Below are positions 1 through 12,357 of a stretch of DNA of 64,000 nt, piece after piece. Each line of letters starts with the position of its first letter. The stretch's first letter is position 1. Source of the stretch: Phorcus lineatus (taxonomy: Eukaryota; Mollusca; Gastropoda; Trochida; Trochidae); the NCBI GenBank assembly GCA_921293015.1, contig OV121091.1, positions 6,539,755 through 6,603,754 on the forward strand. Reading direction: 5' to 3'. The position numbers and the translations under genes were made by a program. The notes under the pieces are model-generated. The model had not been told where the DNA came from and did not search any database. It worked only from the letters and a program-made list of their open reading frames with translations.

Positions 1-36
1 TCAAAATGGAGTACGAAAGTTTCAGAGACGACTAAG
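1..36 (+). other. Possible 3' end of an exon cut by the window edge
   Basis: The window opens with a short stretch that runs straight into a consensus splice donor (AAG followed by gtaagt, intron from 37). Two of three + frames are open across these 36 bases. The third starts an ATG at 6 and stops after nine codons just before the donor. It could be the last part of an upstream exon or a 5'-UTR exon, but nothing recognisable is encoded and a chance donor is possible. Confidence 0.2.
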
Positions 37-37
37 G

Positions 38-2532
38 TAAGTCCCATATCAAGATTTCATGTTGCTATACTGCTATGTCTGCTTTTGTTATGAAGGGGAG
101 CGTTAAAAAGATGTAATTTGATTGTGTAAGGATATGGGACTTCAACGTCTTTTGACTAAAAGTTTGTGTTACCTGTATAAGATTTACGATGAGCACAATG
201 CACTTGATAAACACAGAATGGGTATTTAGTTTCAAGTCAAGTCACCGGTAACATAAACACACACGCGAGTAAATATGTAAATCCCTTTTATCGGAATCCC
301 TGTCATAGGTTATTGTTGTTTCGTATACCTCTGACTCCTAACACGTTTGCAGTGTGAATTCGTACATCATTGACGATATCGCACTCATAGAAGTATTCAG
401 AAACAAAGAAAGCTTATTGATATACAGCTAGTCCATATAAACAAAGAATATATTAGAAATATTGTCAGTGTTACGTTGTATGGCTTTTCTTGTATCAACG
501 AGGGAACGTAAGACTTGTTGAAAAGGGGAATAATATAATGAACAACAAAACTTTACGATCTCCCCAAATTTGAATGTATACGAATTGTGAGGATAATAAA
601 TCGAATGACTCCAAACTTCCTTATTGAATGTGCTGTTGCTCGGAAACTATTATGCTAAGTATGTTACAAATTACTCAATCTTTTATAAGATTGATTATAA
701 ACAGTTTATATAATTAAGACATTTTCAAAACTGGAATTTAATTAATCTTTAACAGAACATCACAAACTTTGACACTAAATATGTGTTCAACAAATGACGA
801 CCATATCATAATTTTAGTTGTTTGCATATTCAGATGGTATATCATTAAGATAATGTTTTATATTGTTTTGATATTTCATAGGCCATTAAAACAATAATAA
901 ATCTAATGCTTATTGTATATTTTTATTAAAAGCGTATTTTGCAAAAACGTAATCCGGGGCTGATGGGTTATATCAATCACCAAAATGCTGTCAATACAAT
1001 GAAACTAGAAAAATGCCTCAACAAATACACACATCAATAACAATAAGATTTCGATTTGACTATAGATTAGATAGTTCTGCGTTTTTTTATTAATGATCAT
1101 AATTGCGCTGTGATACTCCTAGGGTTAACCCACTTGATGCCGTGTGTCAGTTGTTGGTCCAACTGCAGGAACAGCAGCTCTGAAGCGAGACGGAGTGACT
1201 GCACGCGATGTGCTAACGCCATTGTTACGCACTACACCCGATGCAGTGCAAATGGGTTCGAACCTCGTCAAGTGCGGTTCACTCAGTGATCTGGATAATG
1301 TCTCGACGGATCGATCAATGAGTCAAAAACGACAACTTTTTCAGTGGCATCTGGGTTGTGCGTGGTAGACCCAGGACAAACATCTTGAACTGGGCACATT
1401 GACAGAAGTGATAAACTGTTGTTGAACTGCAAGGTTTTCGTACAGTTTACATCCCATATAACACCTTGACCGAATCTCGAAATGATTTAAAAGTTGAAAA
1501 TGAAATTTACTTGATATTTCATCTGAAATACAATCATGTCTTTCAATTTAATGAAAATATCATATTGGGAGGGCATGAGGTTTGGTATTTTGATATTGTA
1601 CAAATAAATAGAATATGTTTCTTGATGTTTTTTTCTAATGGCAAAAGGAATAAATCTCATTATCCGGTGGTGCCGATAGGATATCGTTTTGAAAAAAAAC
1701 CCTTGACGACAATTACTTCCAATGACTCTTAAAAGCTACTGTTTCAATTCACGACCCTGATTCATCGTGTATTTTGAGTGTAGTTATTGTTAACGTTTAA
1801 ATTCGAGGTGATGTCCTTATACTATTTGGTAGCATTGCAATAAAAGTTGAACTTATCCGGAAGCCCCTGCCATATCGATGTTCAGGTCCATGTAAATGAT
1901 CAGTCAATAAAAGCTTAATGAGAGGTCTGTGACAAGGATATCGCTCCTAACTTACTCTGTCTATTAATACTTTATAGCGTCACAATCTGGAGTGTGGGTT
2001 CATGACCCTCCCTGCAGCTTCATTGGGGCCACAAATGCTCTACCATCAACTTTGTTGTGTAATAATCCAACCACTGCGCTTTTTATTGCAACTTTTCAAG
2101 TGAGTTAGGTTTCTCATCTTTCTGCAATTGCTTTAGTTCTTGGCCTTTCTCAGTTTCACCCAATTGTTGCTCCCGCGAGTGCCCGTATAGTGTAAAACCT
2201 GGCTACGGTTTATGATGTAGTGACGGCAAAACTGTCTGAATGCTGTCACATGATACGTCTCCTTACATTTCCTTACCTTGTTCCTTGATGTACGGGACAG
2301 GGTCATAAACGGGTCATTGAGAATTGGGTAAAAGTAGCATATAATATGATGGCTCCGTGACATGTGTTCAGTTTTCTTGCCTCTTGCAGACTGAATCGGT
2401 CATTGGTCTAGTGCGTCTTTCAGTCATAACAGTCACACATATCGCGATAGTGACGAAATTTGCTGTAGTATCCTGTAGGGTTGTTCGCTTGTCGTACAAA
2501 TGTAGTGATTGAAATATAGTGATCGACGACAT
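38..2532. other. AT-rich non-coding stretch with one GC-richer islet
   Basis: No exon, RNA gene or mobile element was recognised. The piece at about 1130-1380 is clearly richer in G and C than its surroundings and carries a 74-codon open frame on the + strand, but that frame has no recognisable domain and begins at a GTG. The rest has dense stops in all frames. Confidence 0.5.
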
Positions 2533-2536
2533 TTAA

Positions 2537-2904
2537 AGTCATTATCGCACGCCAATATTTCGTAACCACAGCGAATGCACAGATAATGCCTATGAACTAT
2601 GATATCACGAATATTTAAATTTTGCTTACGATCAGAAAAGCGAAAACGACAGCCAATTTTTTAACAATAACAATGCCTAAACTAAATGTTATAAAAATCG
2701 ATTAATTTACAAGATCGTTTTGATAAACTAAATTTCACTCTTTGTTCTCAGTTGAGTTGAGTTGATGTAAATTCAAAAGCTTGAAGTTCAATTGTATAGA
2801 ATGATAAGTATTTCACTGTCTCGACAGAACGCCGTAGTGAATGCCGATGTCCTCATTTACCTTAAAATAGCCAACTCGAGCCGAAAAAGGGTGCTATAGT
2901 GCCT
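2537..2904. mobile_element. TTAA-flanked MITE, copy 1 (piggyBac- or Kolobok-like ends)
   Basis: A 368-bp non-autonomous element flanked on both sides by TTAA (2533-2536 and 2905-2908). Its ends are imperfect terminal inverted repeats: the left end reads AGTCATTATCGCACGCC and the complement of the right end reads AGGCACTATAGCACCC. The interior is non-coding and aligns, by eye at roughly three quarters identity, with a second copy at 14915-15499. TTAA target duplication is characteristic of piggyBac and Kolobok transposases, neither of which is encoded here, so the element depends on a transposase elsewhere. Compared with copy 2 it lacks about 150 bp after the first 60 bp. Confidence 0.75.
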
Positions 2905-2908
2905 TTAA

Positions 2909-4540
2909 GATGCGTTAGAGAGTTTAACGTTTAGACTAACTATAATATGTCGAGCTCATGTTATGACACGTGGTGCCTTGAGTTAGTATGTTTCGTGTGT
3001 GAGTTAGTTTCTTCGTCTGCATCATGAGTTGATTCAAATTTTAGCAAATTGATAAACAAGAAACATGTCTTACCCCTCCGGTGGCGCCTACACAATCTAA
3101 CAGTAGAAGGTGACATCCGTCATGCAACTATACACACGTTTTGTAGTGGATGCAATAAGAATATCGGTAATACAGTTTATAGTTTGTGGAAGGCTTGAAG
3201 TCAAAACCACCTGTTGTTACTAAATGAACTCAACTTGGAAAAATCTAGATTGGCAGCTTTAAGAGCATATTTTGGGCGAACATTTTTGGTAATATAAAGT
3301 TTTCAGTATCACTACACAATAACCCTAACATGATGATATCAAGCTGTAAATCTGCAACCACAGATCTCACGGGACATGATACTAAAAGTGTCAATGAATC
3401 ACCAAATATCTGGAATGGCACCTGGTACAAGCAAAAACATCAAGCATGGGCTAGCGTAGGTTAAAGACATTCTCAGCAATAACGTAATGTAGTCTGTTTC
3501 ATAAATACCCATGTTTGAGAGAAAATGACGTTGCTCAAGCTATATGAGCTGTCCGAAAATGACACGGTATTGGACGTTTCTCTTTCAATAAGTAAAATAA
3601 CCATATTGCCCATTGTCAAAGAATCAGATGAACCTTTTAACACTGGCATAATTCATGAGCACTGACTGGTGACACTTTGTGCAAGAACAGTGCCTAGTTA
3701 TGGAGTCAAGGGTGCAGGGATGCGTGCGAAATTCTCGAGAAATGACATCAGCGTATTGTTCAACCGCACTGAGCGTATTGTCATATGGGGAAGGAAGTAC
3801 TTCATAATTGGCGCCCTCTTCAATAGGTAATTGCTTGCTCTCGATAGGAAGACACAAGTTGCTATGTATTGCATTGTTTCAGGATTGCTAATTGTGTCAT
3901 TATTATTAGGAAAGTATTTATTATATTAGGTGTAATCGATAATTGCATGAAATCAATGAAGCGGAACTTTGCGTTAAAGACAAAATGAAATTCGATATTC
4001 CCGAATACGTTACTCTTTATCATTCAAATAGTCAAGTCAGAATTTTTCACTTTGGTTTTGAACCATATCCCGGTCATCCCATAACTTGATGTACTGATAA
4101 GTTTATACTATAATGGTAATATTGTTCTACACTGTCGACACTCAATCGCCATCAATCACCATCGTTCACACAATTCGTTTCTAAACTATTATGAAATAAG
4201 ATAAATACGACACAAGAGGATACAAATCATTACATGGTTAAGCATAGTTAACCGAATTGGTCTTTTGTGAATAATATGGTTAAAGCGTTTAAAAGATATC
4301 TTATTTTCAGCGATTTGTTCACATTTAAGCTGTTAGTACCTTATAACCCATATAACGACATCTGAGATACGTACTCAGCTAGGTACTTACCACTGTTGTT
4401 GTTTGGAGTACCGGGTTTTGTTTTAATTTCCTATGGAAATACCGCATTGAAAATTTAAGGTTTGTACTATTTTAGAACCACAACTGTCGATTTGCTTAGT
4501 GTTACACCAATAATTACACTGTCCTCTCTCACCTTTGAAG
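2909..4540. other. Non-coding stretch, nothing recognised
   Basis: AT-rich sequence with no recognised exon, RNA or repeat family. A 77-codon open frame on the minus strand (3624-3857) has ordinary-looking composition but no recognisable domain, no splice context and no neighbour that would support it. Confidence 0.5.
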
Positions 4541-4543
4541 GAA

Positions 4544-4598
4544 TATATAAAGCGTCCCATGAGTTAAACGATTACATTATAGCATACGAAGCTCCCAG
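4544..4598 (+). promoter_or_regulatory. Candidate TATA promoter followed by a very short exon
   Basis: TATATAAAG at 4544-4552 is followed about 30 bp later by CATTA-type initiator-like sequence near 4575 and then by a strong donor, CCCAG followed by gtaagt, with the intron starting at 4599. That spacing would give a first exon of only about 25 nt. The pairing of a good TATA box with a consensus donor is what makes it worth listing; the sequence is AT-rich and both could arise by chance. Confidence 0.2.
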
Positions 4599-4599
4599 G

Positions 4600-6360
4600 T
4601 AAGTCAATTGTTTTATTAAATTCGTGTACTTGCAAAATATTTTCATTAAAATAATATAATGTCTCCAACTATAAATCTCTTTTACCGATTGAGGTCGTGG
4701 CAACATGTTCGTCCATGAATGTTCGTTAAGGATTTGGCTCTATCTTCTTATTCAAATATTGCTAGAACTTCGGCAGTTACAATTTGTAATATTTCAATAC
4801 TTAACTTTAGATTTTTAGTTATATAGTTATAGCTATGATTGCAGGTGACATACTAGAAGAAGCTCTTAGTAGTTTAAAAATCAAAAGTGAGAAGGTAGAG
4901 TTAAATAACACGGTAGGAAGCTGCATCCCAAAAGTATCCACCCACTGCTATATATATAATGTTATATATAACACCCTTGAGATAATGTACATGAACATAG
5001 CATTTCTTAGTGTATATAAGAGTAAGTCGTCGTTATTAGAAAATGTACATCAAACAAACCTTCCCAGTTACTATTTTGTCACAGACTCTAAAATGTTCAA
5101 AGTATAGAATCAAAATACGAAGTAATTATCAAGTGTGAACTTTAATATTGGTTTACCTTATATGTGTATCATATATATTTTATCGTCGAGTAAAAAAAAT
5201 CTAAGCTTGCCGGAAATTCAAGGTCTAGACTGTATGGTCAGCGAGTGGGAGTGTGAGCTCATTACGAGAGGGCGGAGCTATCATAAATTACGTCATTAAT
5301 GTGGCAATCAGAACTCACCTAGTAACAACTCGACATTAAAACACGTCGTTCCCAGATTCGGCTCGTCTAGCATGCAAAGGGAAATGTCTTTAATCATTTA
5401 TTTCTGTACATCATGGGATTTTTTCGTCTGTACATGATGTCTTTTTGTCGCATAACATATTTTTTCTTATTAGTTACTTGATAATTGGGAATCCTAAAAT
5501 TTTTTATCAAAGATGTATGAGATATCGAATGTGTTTTTGGTTGACATTTCATTAAATCTTATGTTCGTTAGAAAACTAGCTTCGTTTATTGTTCATTTCG
5601 TTTGGATGATATATCGTCGACAGTTTCTTTGACTTTGAAAAGGTAAATCTGTTAATGTGTAGTTCATTGTACAGTGTGTCATGATCCAAACATTAGAGCA
5701 TTATAGATTCTCTTTATTTTGTCAGAAACGGTTCTCAATTTTCAAACATAAATACATGTAAATGATTTATATTTCGAAAATTGTATTTTGTTCATATTTT
5801 AAGTTCCCTTAAATACCAACAAATTTAACTTAAATTGGCTCTTTCAGGCGTAAAATTGTAGATAATCAAAAAGGGACCCCCCCCCCCCCCCCCATCCACC
5901 CCCTTTATTTTAACATACTAAATGAAACAACAACAGCTAACGGTTGTGTTGAATCTATCTATCTAACGATTAGCATTGACAAACGTGAAAAAGGTGCACA
6001 CCTGAAACAAATGCGTTTCCTATTATTAAACCGTGGATATGGATGATTTTGATACGATTATAGGAAATAGTTATTCTTGTTATCGCGCTAGGCTCGAAAG
6101 TACATCAATGGACATTCCACTCGTGACATAATTAACCAACCACCGAGACCTAGCGTTTATCGTTTCAATATAATGTATTTTACTGAATTTAAATCATTTA
6201 CAATATATCAAATCACCATATTAGTTCTGCGACACGGTCGCCAAAGCCGTAATAAACTATTCTATCAAATCTTCGTGTTGCATGTAAGGCTGTTTCGTAA
6301 CTGATAAGAAAGTTGTATATGAAAGCAAAATGTATATGTATAAACTAGCAGAGTATCAAT
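4600..6360. other. Non-coding stretch with a poly-C tract
   Basis: No recognised gene. Contains a 17-base C run at 5877-5893 followed by a short CA/C-rich piece; otherwise AT-rich unique-looking sequence. The 90-codon open frame at 4835-5107 has no recognisable product. Confidence 0.5.
5877..5893 (+). repeat. Poly-C tract
   Basis: An uninterrupted run of 17 C. Similar tracts occur at 37635-37666 and 45314-45329. Length is probably unreliable in the assembly because homopolymers are error-prone. Confidence 0.9.
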
Positions 6361-6600
6361 TTGTACGTGTGGTCACCTGAGAGTTACCTGTTGATTGACG
6401 TGATGATAGCGTACTGACAGGTGTCACACCTGATGCAGCGACATACCTTGATTACCTGGACAGGTGTGGAAGTTAATCAAGCTACACGTGTCTACCTGCG
6501 TTTTATGTAAGTAACTCGCATATCGGAGATAATCAAATTTATGAGCTTTGGGAATCTGATACCTATTCATTCGTCACCTGAGCCTCCGATTCATTAGAAG
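6361..6600. promoter_or_regulatory. Cluster of CAGGTG/CACCTG E2-boxes
   Basis: Five CAGGTG/CACCTG hexamers lie in about 207 bp (6374-6379, 6418-6423, 6427-6432, 6461-6466, 6575-6580), with a CACGTG at 6485-6490 and further ACCTG half-matches between them. CAGGTG is the core bound by Snail, ZEB and class I bHLH factors. Two of the sites form an inverted pair 3 bp apart (6418-6432). A TTAATCAAG motif follows at 6473-6481, a combination seen again in hedgehog intron 1. The cluster density is visible; enhancer function is inference. Confidence 0.4.
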
Positions 6601-7890
6601 TATCAGGAAATTAAAAAAGTTGGTTCTTTTGTTAGATGTCTTCGTTCATCTCTTATTTCAAGCTGCGCATGCGTCAACCTATATCTACGATGAAAATGCC
6701 AAAAAACAACGCATTTAAAGTCAACAATGTATCAAACCAAAACCGTCGCCATTAAACTGGGTACCAGGTTGGATTGGGATTGCCCATATCCCTTTAATGG
6801 GTTCTGTGGGATAATAGCTATTATCATAAGGATATTTCACAATGTATATAATATCACATCTAAAATCAGTCAGTTAAAAATATGAAGAATTTGTCTGGCA
6901 GCCAAATCGATAAGCCTGTGGATATTTGCTCAATGATTCACGGCCCGGCTCCGCTAAAAGCGATCTCAAGTCGCCGTTATCGTCATGGTTGTAATAGATT
7001 ACGGGATTGTAATCGCGGAGCAGTGTAACCACGTCACTCGACTACTCCAGTGACCCACTCGGGCTGTACGTGTGTTTGTTGCCACTCTCCTCTGAATTAT
7101 CGCCACTCAACTACAGTTATCAATGTAGCTGTCCATGCCTTGGGTAGAGCCGATAAGTAGTTTGGACAAGAGAAATCGGCATATGGGTGAAAGGGTCGAC
7201 TTTTTGTGGCGTCATTTTGGTCAGTTGTTGTAGCAAACATTTTGAGTTTGAACCCCATAAGTTCGATTCCATGCACACTTCAACCTGGTTTCTTGACACA
7301 ACAGGTTTGTGTAAAGGCAATGGTTGATACTCGATAAGAGAGAGGATATTATTTCACGTTGATTTGAATCGGAGGGTTAATTTATTTTATATAATAGTTT
7401 CCCTTTTGACTGAAAGTTGGTGGATAATGATGTAAACTCAAATTGGAGATTTTTGTGTCATGTAATTTTAAACAGACTGAACAAAACTACAAAACTATTT
7501 CCGGTTTGTCAATCTTTTACGGCAAAAAATAATTTGTTCGATTAAATCTGTTTTAGGTAAGAAATAGTTCCTATAAGCCGTCCATAGTCTTGCTAAAGAT
7601 CAAAGTGTTAGTTACCCAACCTTTTTAGGAATCAATTATGATTGCATCTGACGATGCAGAAACAAGCTGGAACGTTATCAGTTCTAACATTGCAAGTGTA
7701 TATGCATTGTTGCCATGCACCGGTCAAGATCTCATATCGGTCATCTTGACCCTCACCCCTCGCTCAATCACACCCCCTCACGCCCCCGCAAGAGGAGATA
7801 ATTCTGAGCACACTTCACGTTCACGCTGTCATTGTTAGTTGAGGAACAAGACGTGTCCGCAATGGGAATTATGTCATGGAGAGATCTGCC
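6601..7890. other. Non-coding stretch, nothing firm
   Basis: Slightly GC-richer pieces at 6940-7100 and 7730-7850 are the only departures from the AT-rich background. No exon, RNA gene or repeat family was recognised. Confidence 0.5.
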
Positions 7891-7892
7891 AA

Positions 7893-8286
7893 TGACGTCA
7901 GATTTCTATCTTCACAGAGCGCGAGGGCGGCGGTCGTGATACTTTTACTTTAAGAGTGGAATGATCAAAGCGAGAGGCATTGGAAGCAGAATAAGGTGTA
8001 GTGACGTCAGATGGGGTTAATGATAGGAGAAAGGGTAAATTGATACTTTAAGAGCAAAATAATCAGAAACGATGCCGTTTCTAACAGAAAAGGTTGCAAC
8101 AAACTTCAGAACCTTTTTGTATGTTATATTATTGATATGTACGAATAATACAACAATGTTTGTTCTGAAAAAATAGACAGCTATTAATGGCAGTTATCAA
8201 TTAGTGTCATATTCATGAATTTATTACTGAGTGTTAAAAATATTTTTAAAAGTATAATTATTTTTAATGGCGAAGTGTTGACGTCA
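7893..8286. promoter_or_regulatory. Three perfect CRE palindromes (TGACGTCA) within 394 bp
   Basis: TGACGTCA occurs at 7893-7900, 8002-8009 and 8279-8286. The first two share the longer string TGACGTCAGAT. This octamer is the full-length site of CREB/ATF bZIP dimers. The surrounding sequence has no recognisable exon or repeat. Five more copies lie elsewhere upstream of hedgehog (11545, 31018, 32799, 39385, 41534) and none in its intron. Confidence 0.45.
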
Positions 8287-9800
8287 GTTGTTGTTTTGAC
8301 TGAATCGAGAGGCCAAGTTATAAATCACAATAAAAATTTCAGAAGAATCTAACCTGTTTCTATGAATCACGATAAGAAGATCGAATTAACATTTTTAACA
8401 ATCAACTAGTGTGCACAATGGTAGACCTTCCGAGACTAAGATCATCTTGTAAAGACTAACCCTAGTCTTTTCTATTGAAACGCTGGAGACTTTCTGAAGC
8501 CATAAACGTCACCCTGTCAAGTATATCAGAAAAGGCATGAAGTTCAATCTTTGGCCACTGTTTGCACTATAACTCACGTATTCTAGCAAGCCACTCAGAC
8601 GCATAAAGTACCAGATAGATTAGAGGTAATCGTGGAATTATCTCTCATGCTTTGATAGAAGAGCCAAGTTCAGTTTTACAGTTTAAGAGGGAGGGTCTAA
8701 AAATCAGTCCCCAAACAAACGATTAAGAAGGTAGCTACGCTGCGAGTTCATGTAGGATATTATCAAGGAATATATTTACAAAGAGATTATGTTTTGATCA
8801 GTGTGTTTTCCTAAGGGCTCGTGTATTGTCATAATTCATCTGATAATCGACACGTGAATGGAGACTTTACACTTTAAACACATTAATAACGATATAAAAA
8901 CAAACAAGCGATTTGCCAGTCACATAACTCAGAAACTGGCTGCTATCAGTGGAAGGCGAGGTTGTGTGTATGAACGTCGATAAGTGCATTAGCAAACACT
9001 CTGCCTTTGAACTGAGTTCCTTCAAGTAATTCGATTTATCATTTGATACAGTCAACCGTTTGTTCAACGACGCCGAGATCAGCGCTTTTGTCGGGGTTCA
9101 CTTGGTGCCAAATTTGAATTGAATATTTGACCTGTGATTGTACAATTTAGTTGCAATCGGCTAGGAGAAAATTAAATTTCATAGTACATATAAGTATGTG
9201 TACAAATGTTGATGAAGAATAACCTTTGAAGAAAGTAGTTTGGCTTTTGGGTTGTTGTTTTTTTCTAAGTTTTTCAAGGGCACTGTTCACCGAATTACAT
9301 TAAAATGAGGTCATAATGATATCATTCATTAGGTTTCTCAAAAACTTATTCATGACTTTGAAGTGTATTCAAATATGGAAAACATAACTTTTGTCATAGA
9401 TTAATTAGTAAAGAAGGTATTGAACAGATTTTGATCTCAATTCAAGTTTTAAAAAATGGCATCTAGGGAATGTAGTTCAGGTGGTATAGCGTCCCGTCGT
9501 CGTCATCAACAACACCGTGATTCTTAACCCTATAATACCGAAATATACCATCTACGAGTAGCCGCTGTTTAGCATGGCACCCAACATCATTTGAAGAGAA
9601 CCGCGCTTCAACTGTCGATGCACGGTAGACATAGGCTGCATTTGATGCAGTACATGAACATTCTGTATTTTGATTTCAAATAATGACACTACACATCAAA
9701 GCATTCTGTTTGTTTCGAACGTGATCTCTTTTACAGTTACCATGTGTCCTTTTCAAAGTTAATCAAGTCTATTTAAACATTGAATATTGAAGGAAAGAAA
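8287..9800. other. Non-coding stretch, nothing recognised
   Basis: AT-rich, stop-dense on both strands; no repeat family, RNA gene or exon seen. Confidence 0.5.
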
Positions 9801-9911
9801 ATATCATCATCATTACCACCACCACGACCACCGCCAAAACCATAATCATCATCTTCTTCATCATCATCATAATCATCATCATCTTAATTCTTCTTCTTCT
9901 TCATCATCATG
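9801..9911. repeat. Degenerate ATC/TTC trinucleotide microsatellite
   Basis: Interrupted runs of ATC, ACC and TTC triplets over about 110 bp: ATC repeats, then ACC with interruptions, then ATC/TTC again ending in TCATCATCAT. The mixed triplets indicate an old, decaying simple repeat. Confidence 0.85.
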
Positions 9912-11907
9912 GACTGCACCTTCATGAACTTCGCTGTGGTTTAAGTTTTTACTTGATTGTTCTTTCTATCTGCTGTTCGTCTGATCGGTAAGCGTTGGCG
10001 ATAAAGTTTTGTTGACTCAATAGCTGGACAGGTTTTTATTTAAACAATGCCATTAGGTATTCTTTTAATTGTGTATGTATTTCAGTTTTGAAAATACCAA
10101 ATATGCATGCCTCATTAACTTTATGCTGACATCTGTTGCATTTTTTGGGGGAAGGCGCTTGCAGTAACACATGTCAAATTAGGAATCTCTTTCCTTTTCC
10201 GAAAATTGGGTTCTCATTAAGTACGGGTTGCGTGACAACTGCTATTACTAGTTGTTAGTTAACCTTAGTCGTATCACTTTCAACTCAACAATGAACTCTA
10301 CTCGTTGAACTTCTGCAGTTTAATTCAACAAACTCGGGTCTTTATTTCGATATGTCGTTTCCAGACCGCAGTCCTTGCAGCTTATATTATTACGTATGAG
10401 GGCACATTCAGTAAATCACTCGAACCTATCATTAAACGCTTGCAAACAAACGTCTTGATGTAAAAGTATGAATCGGCATTTCATAATTGAACGGAAACGA
10501 AATACGATTGTATTCACACAGTTCCCAAAGTGATTTTCATCTAGAGGCTAACTAAGTGACCCCACAATTGCCCGTGTCAGTGTATATTGTAGTGAAATCA
10601 TGTGAGAGGCGGATAACGCCATTTCAACAATGGGAGTTTACATGCCCGGTAATTTCTGCAATTTGAGAGGGCAACAAATAAATTGTTGAAACTGGGAGTG
10701 ACTTGCACGTTAAAGACTGAAATCATTCAAAAGATTGTTTAAAGCAATATCCCAAACGTGCACCATATGAAATTCAAGATTTTTTTTATAGATCAAGTCA
10801 TTCAAGTAACTTTGATAGGTCTTGTCGCTCATCAAGGTGAAACGTACTTTATGCCTATTATTTTAAACATCACTGGGTATTCTTACTCAGTGAAATAAGA
10901 CAACTACTATTTGTTTCAGCTTGTGTATTGACCGCTGAGGGCTACCCTCAGAGAAGTCCTTCTTACCGTAATCGCATTCATCTGTTAAGACGCGATTCAT
11001 TTAAAATACGTTCTTGTCTGATTTGGAACTTTTCGCATTATAAAATTTGATTTTGGTAGAGATTTATATACCCATTTTTTTTATTGATCTGAGATATCGT
11101 CTCTTGTGCATCTGCAACAAAATGTTAAAGGCATAATTCTAAAAGAAATAAGCTTTCATACATCACAAGTAAATGGTTTAAGTGATTTGGTAATTCATGT
11201 TATGCTCAATTCTAAACCTATGAATGGTGTCTTTTGCACCTTAAATGAAATGCAGATATAATATACTTGTTACACCACTAGTTTCTCAACCCATGTCTCC
11301 ATGTGGGCCGGGAGGTTATAATTCAAACTCCAAATTTATAAAGCAATGAATCGGGTCACCAACCCATCCGGCGAGCGACGCATGGTGTTGCTGAACTTCT
11401 GTGACTATGCAATGCACAAGCCACTTGTCATAACTTGTTCCTACAATACCATTGGAAACTTATTGTCACAATACAGAGTGTGTGGGGTGTCTCTTCGCGG
11501 CATGAAGATTGATATCTGCTGACGTTAGATCAACTCTTTCCAAGTGACGTCATGGATGCTATACAGCATTGGGCAGCCTGTCGATTTGATAAATGCACCA
11601 CAGGAACTTGGACAGGTGTAATCAGAGGTGGTCGTGTGCTATGTCGAGAATCGAAAACCAATCAAGCTCGACATATATCATATGCGGTGATAACATTTGG
11701 TTTGGCTCACAATGTTATACTATCATAGTTATAGTTAAGCTATCAAGGCTTGTCAACGTTTGAAAATGAATGTTTGTCCCCACCAACACCTTCCCGTGAA
11801 TATAAAAGCGTCCGTGCTGAATTTACGTAATGTCTGAAACAGCCGATAGATGATGTCATTTGACCTTTGACATTTTTGTTGAACATGTTTTTTGGGAAGT
11901 GGAGACG
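9912..11907. other. Non-coding stretch with small hairpins
   Basis: No gene recognised. Contains two small perfect or near-perfect inverted repeats near 10871-10955, one with CTGAGGG/CCCTCAG arms, and a single TGACGTCA at 11545-11552 next to a CAGGTG at about 11613. Confidence 0.45.
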
Positions 11908-11909
11908 TA

Positions 11910-12355
11910 CAGTCTGATTAAAATCGACCGTGTTCCGAGGAATAAAAGTTTCAAAATAATTTCTCTACCGAGATTCGAACTTTATCTGTCTAGGCTATCC
12001 TCTCCACAACGGTCTGACCGCAGCCTATTGTAGCGCACGTTTTTACGTAAACTCAGCTAACCAATCACAATGCGTGCGGCAAAAGCATTCGGTATCAGTA
12101 GCTAGGGGCAAGTAACTCTCATTTGTCATTCGTTAACCTTGATCGCCGCTATCCTTATTTTAAACGCGATGATGTGATTGGCTCGCTAATGACTAGGTTT
12201 TGTCTGCGCTAAACTAGTGTCAGCACGTGCGAGCCGTGAGGTTGCGGTCAGACCGTTGTGGAGAGGATAGCCTAGACAGATAGAGTTCGAATCTCGGTAG
12301 AGTCAATATTTTAAAACTTTTATTCCTCGGAACACGGTGGATTTTAATCAGACTG
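11910..12355. mobile_element. Tc1/mariner-like MITE with about 113-bp inverted repeats
   Basis: A 446-bp foldback element. Its arms (about 11910-12022 and 12243-12355) are near-identical inverted repeats with only a few mismatches, beginning CAGTCTGATTAAAATC, and each end abuts a TA dinucleotide (11908-11909, 12356-12357). A TA target duplication with CAGT-type termini is the signature of Tc1/mariner transposons. The 220-bp centre is itself partly self-complementary around CCAATCACA/TGTGATTGG and encodes nothing, so this is a non-autonomous copy. The right arm holds GTTCGAATC, which resembles a tRNA B box, but no matching A box at the right distance. Confidence 0.8.
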
Positions 12356-12357
12356 TA

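Noticed and set aside
7230..7290. B-box-like GTTCGATTCC
   Set aside because: The flanking bases do not form a T-arm and there is no A box upstream.
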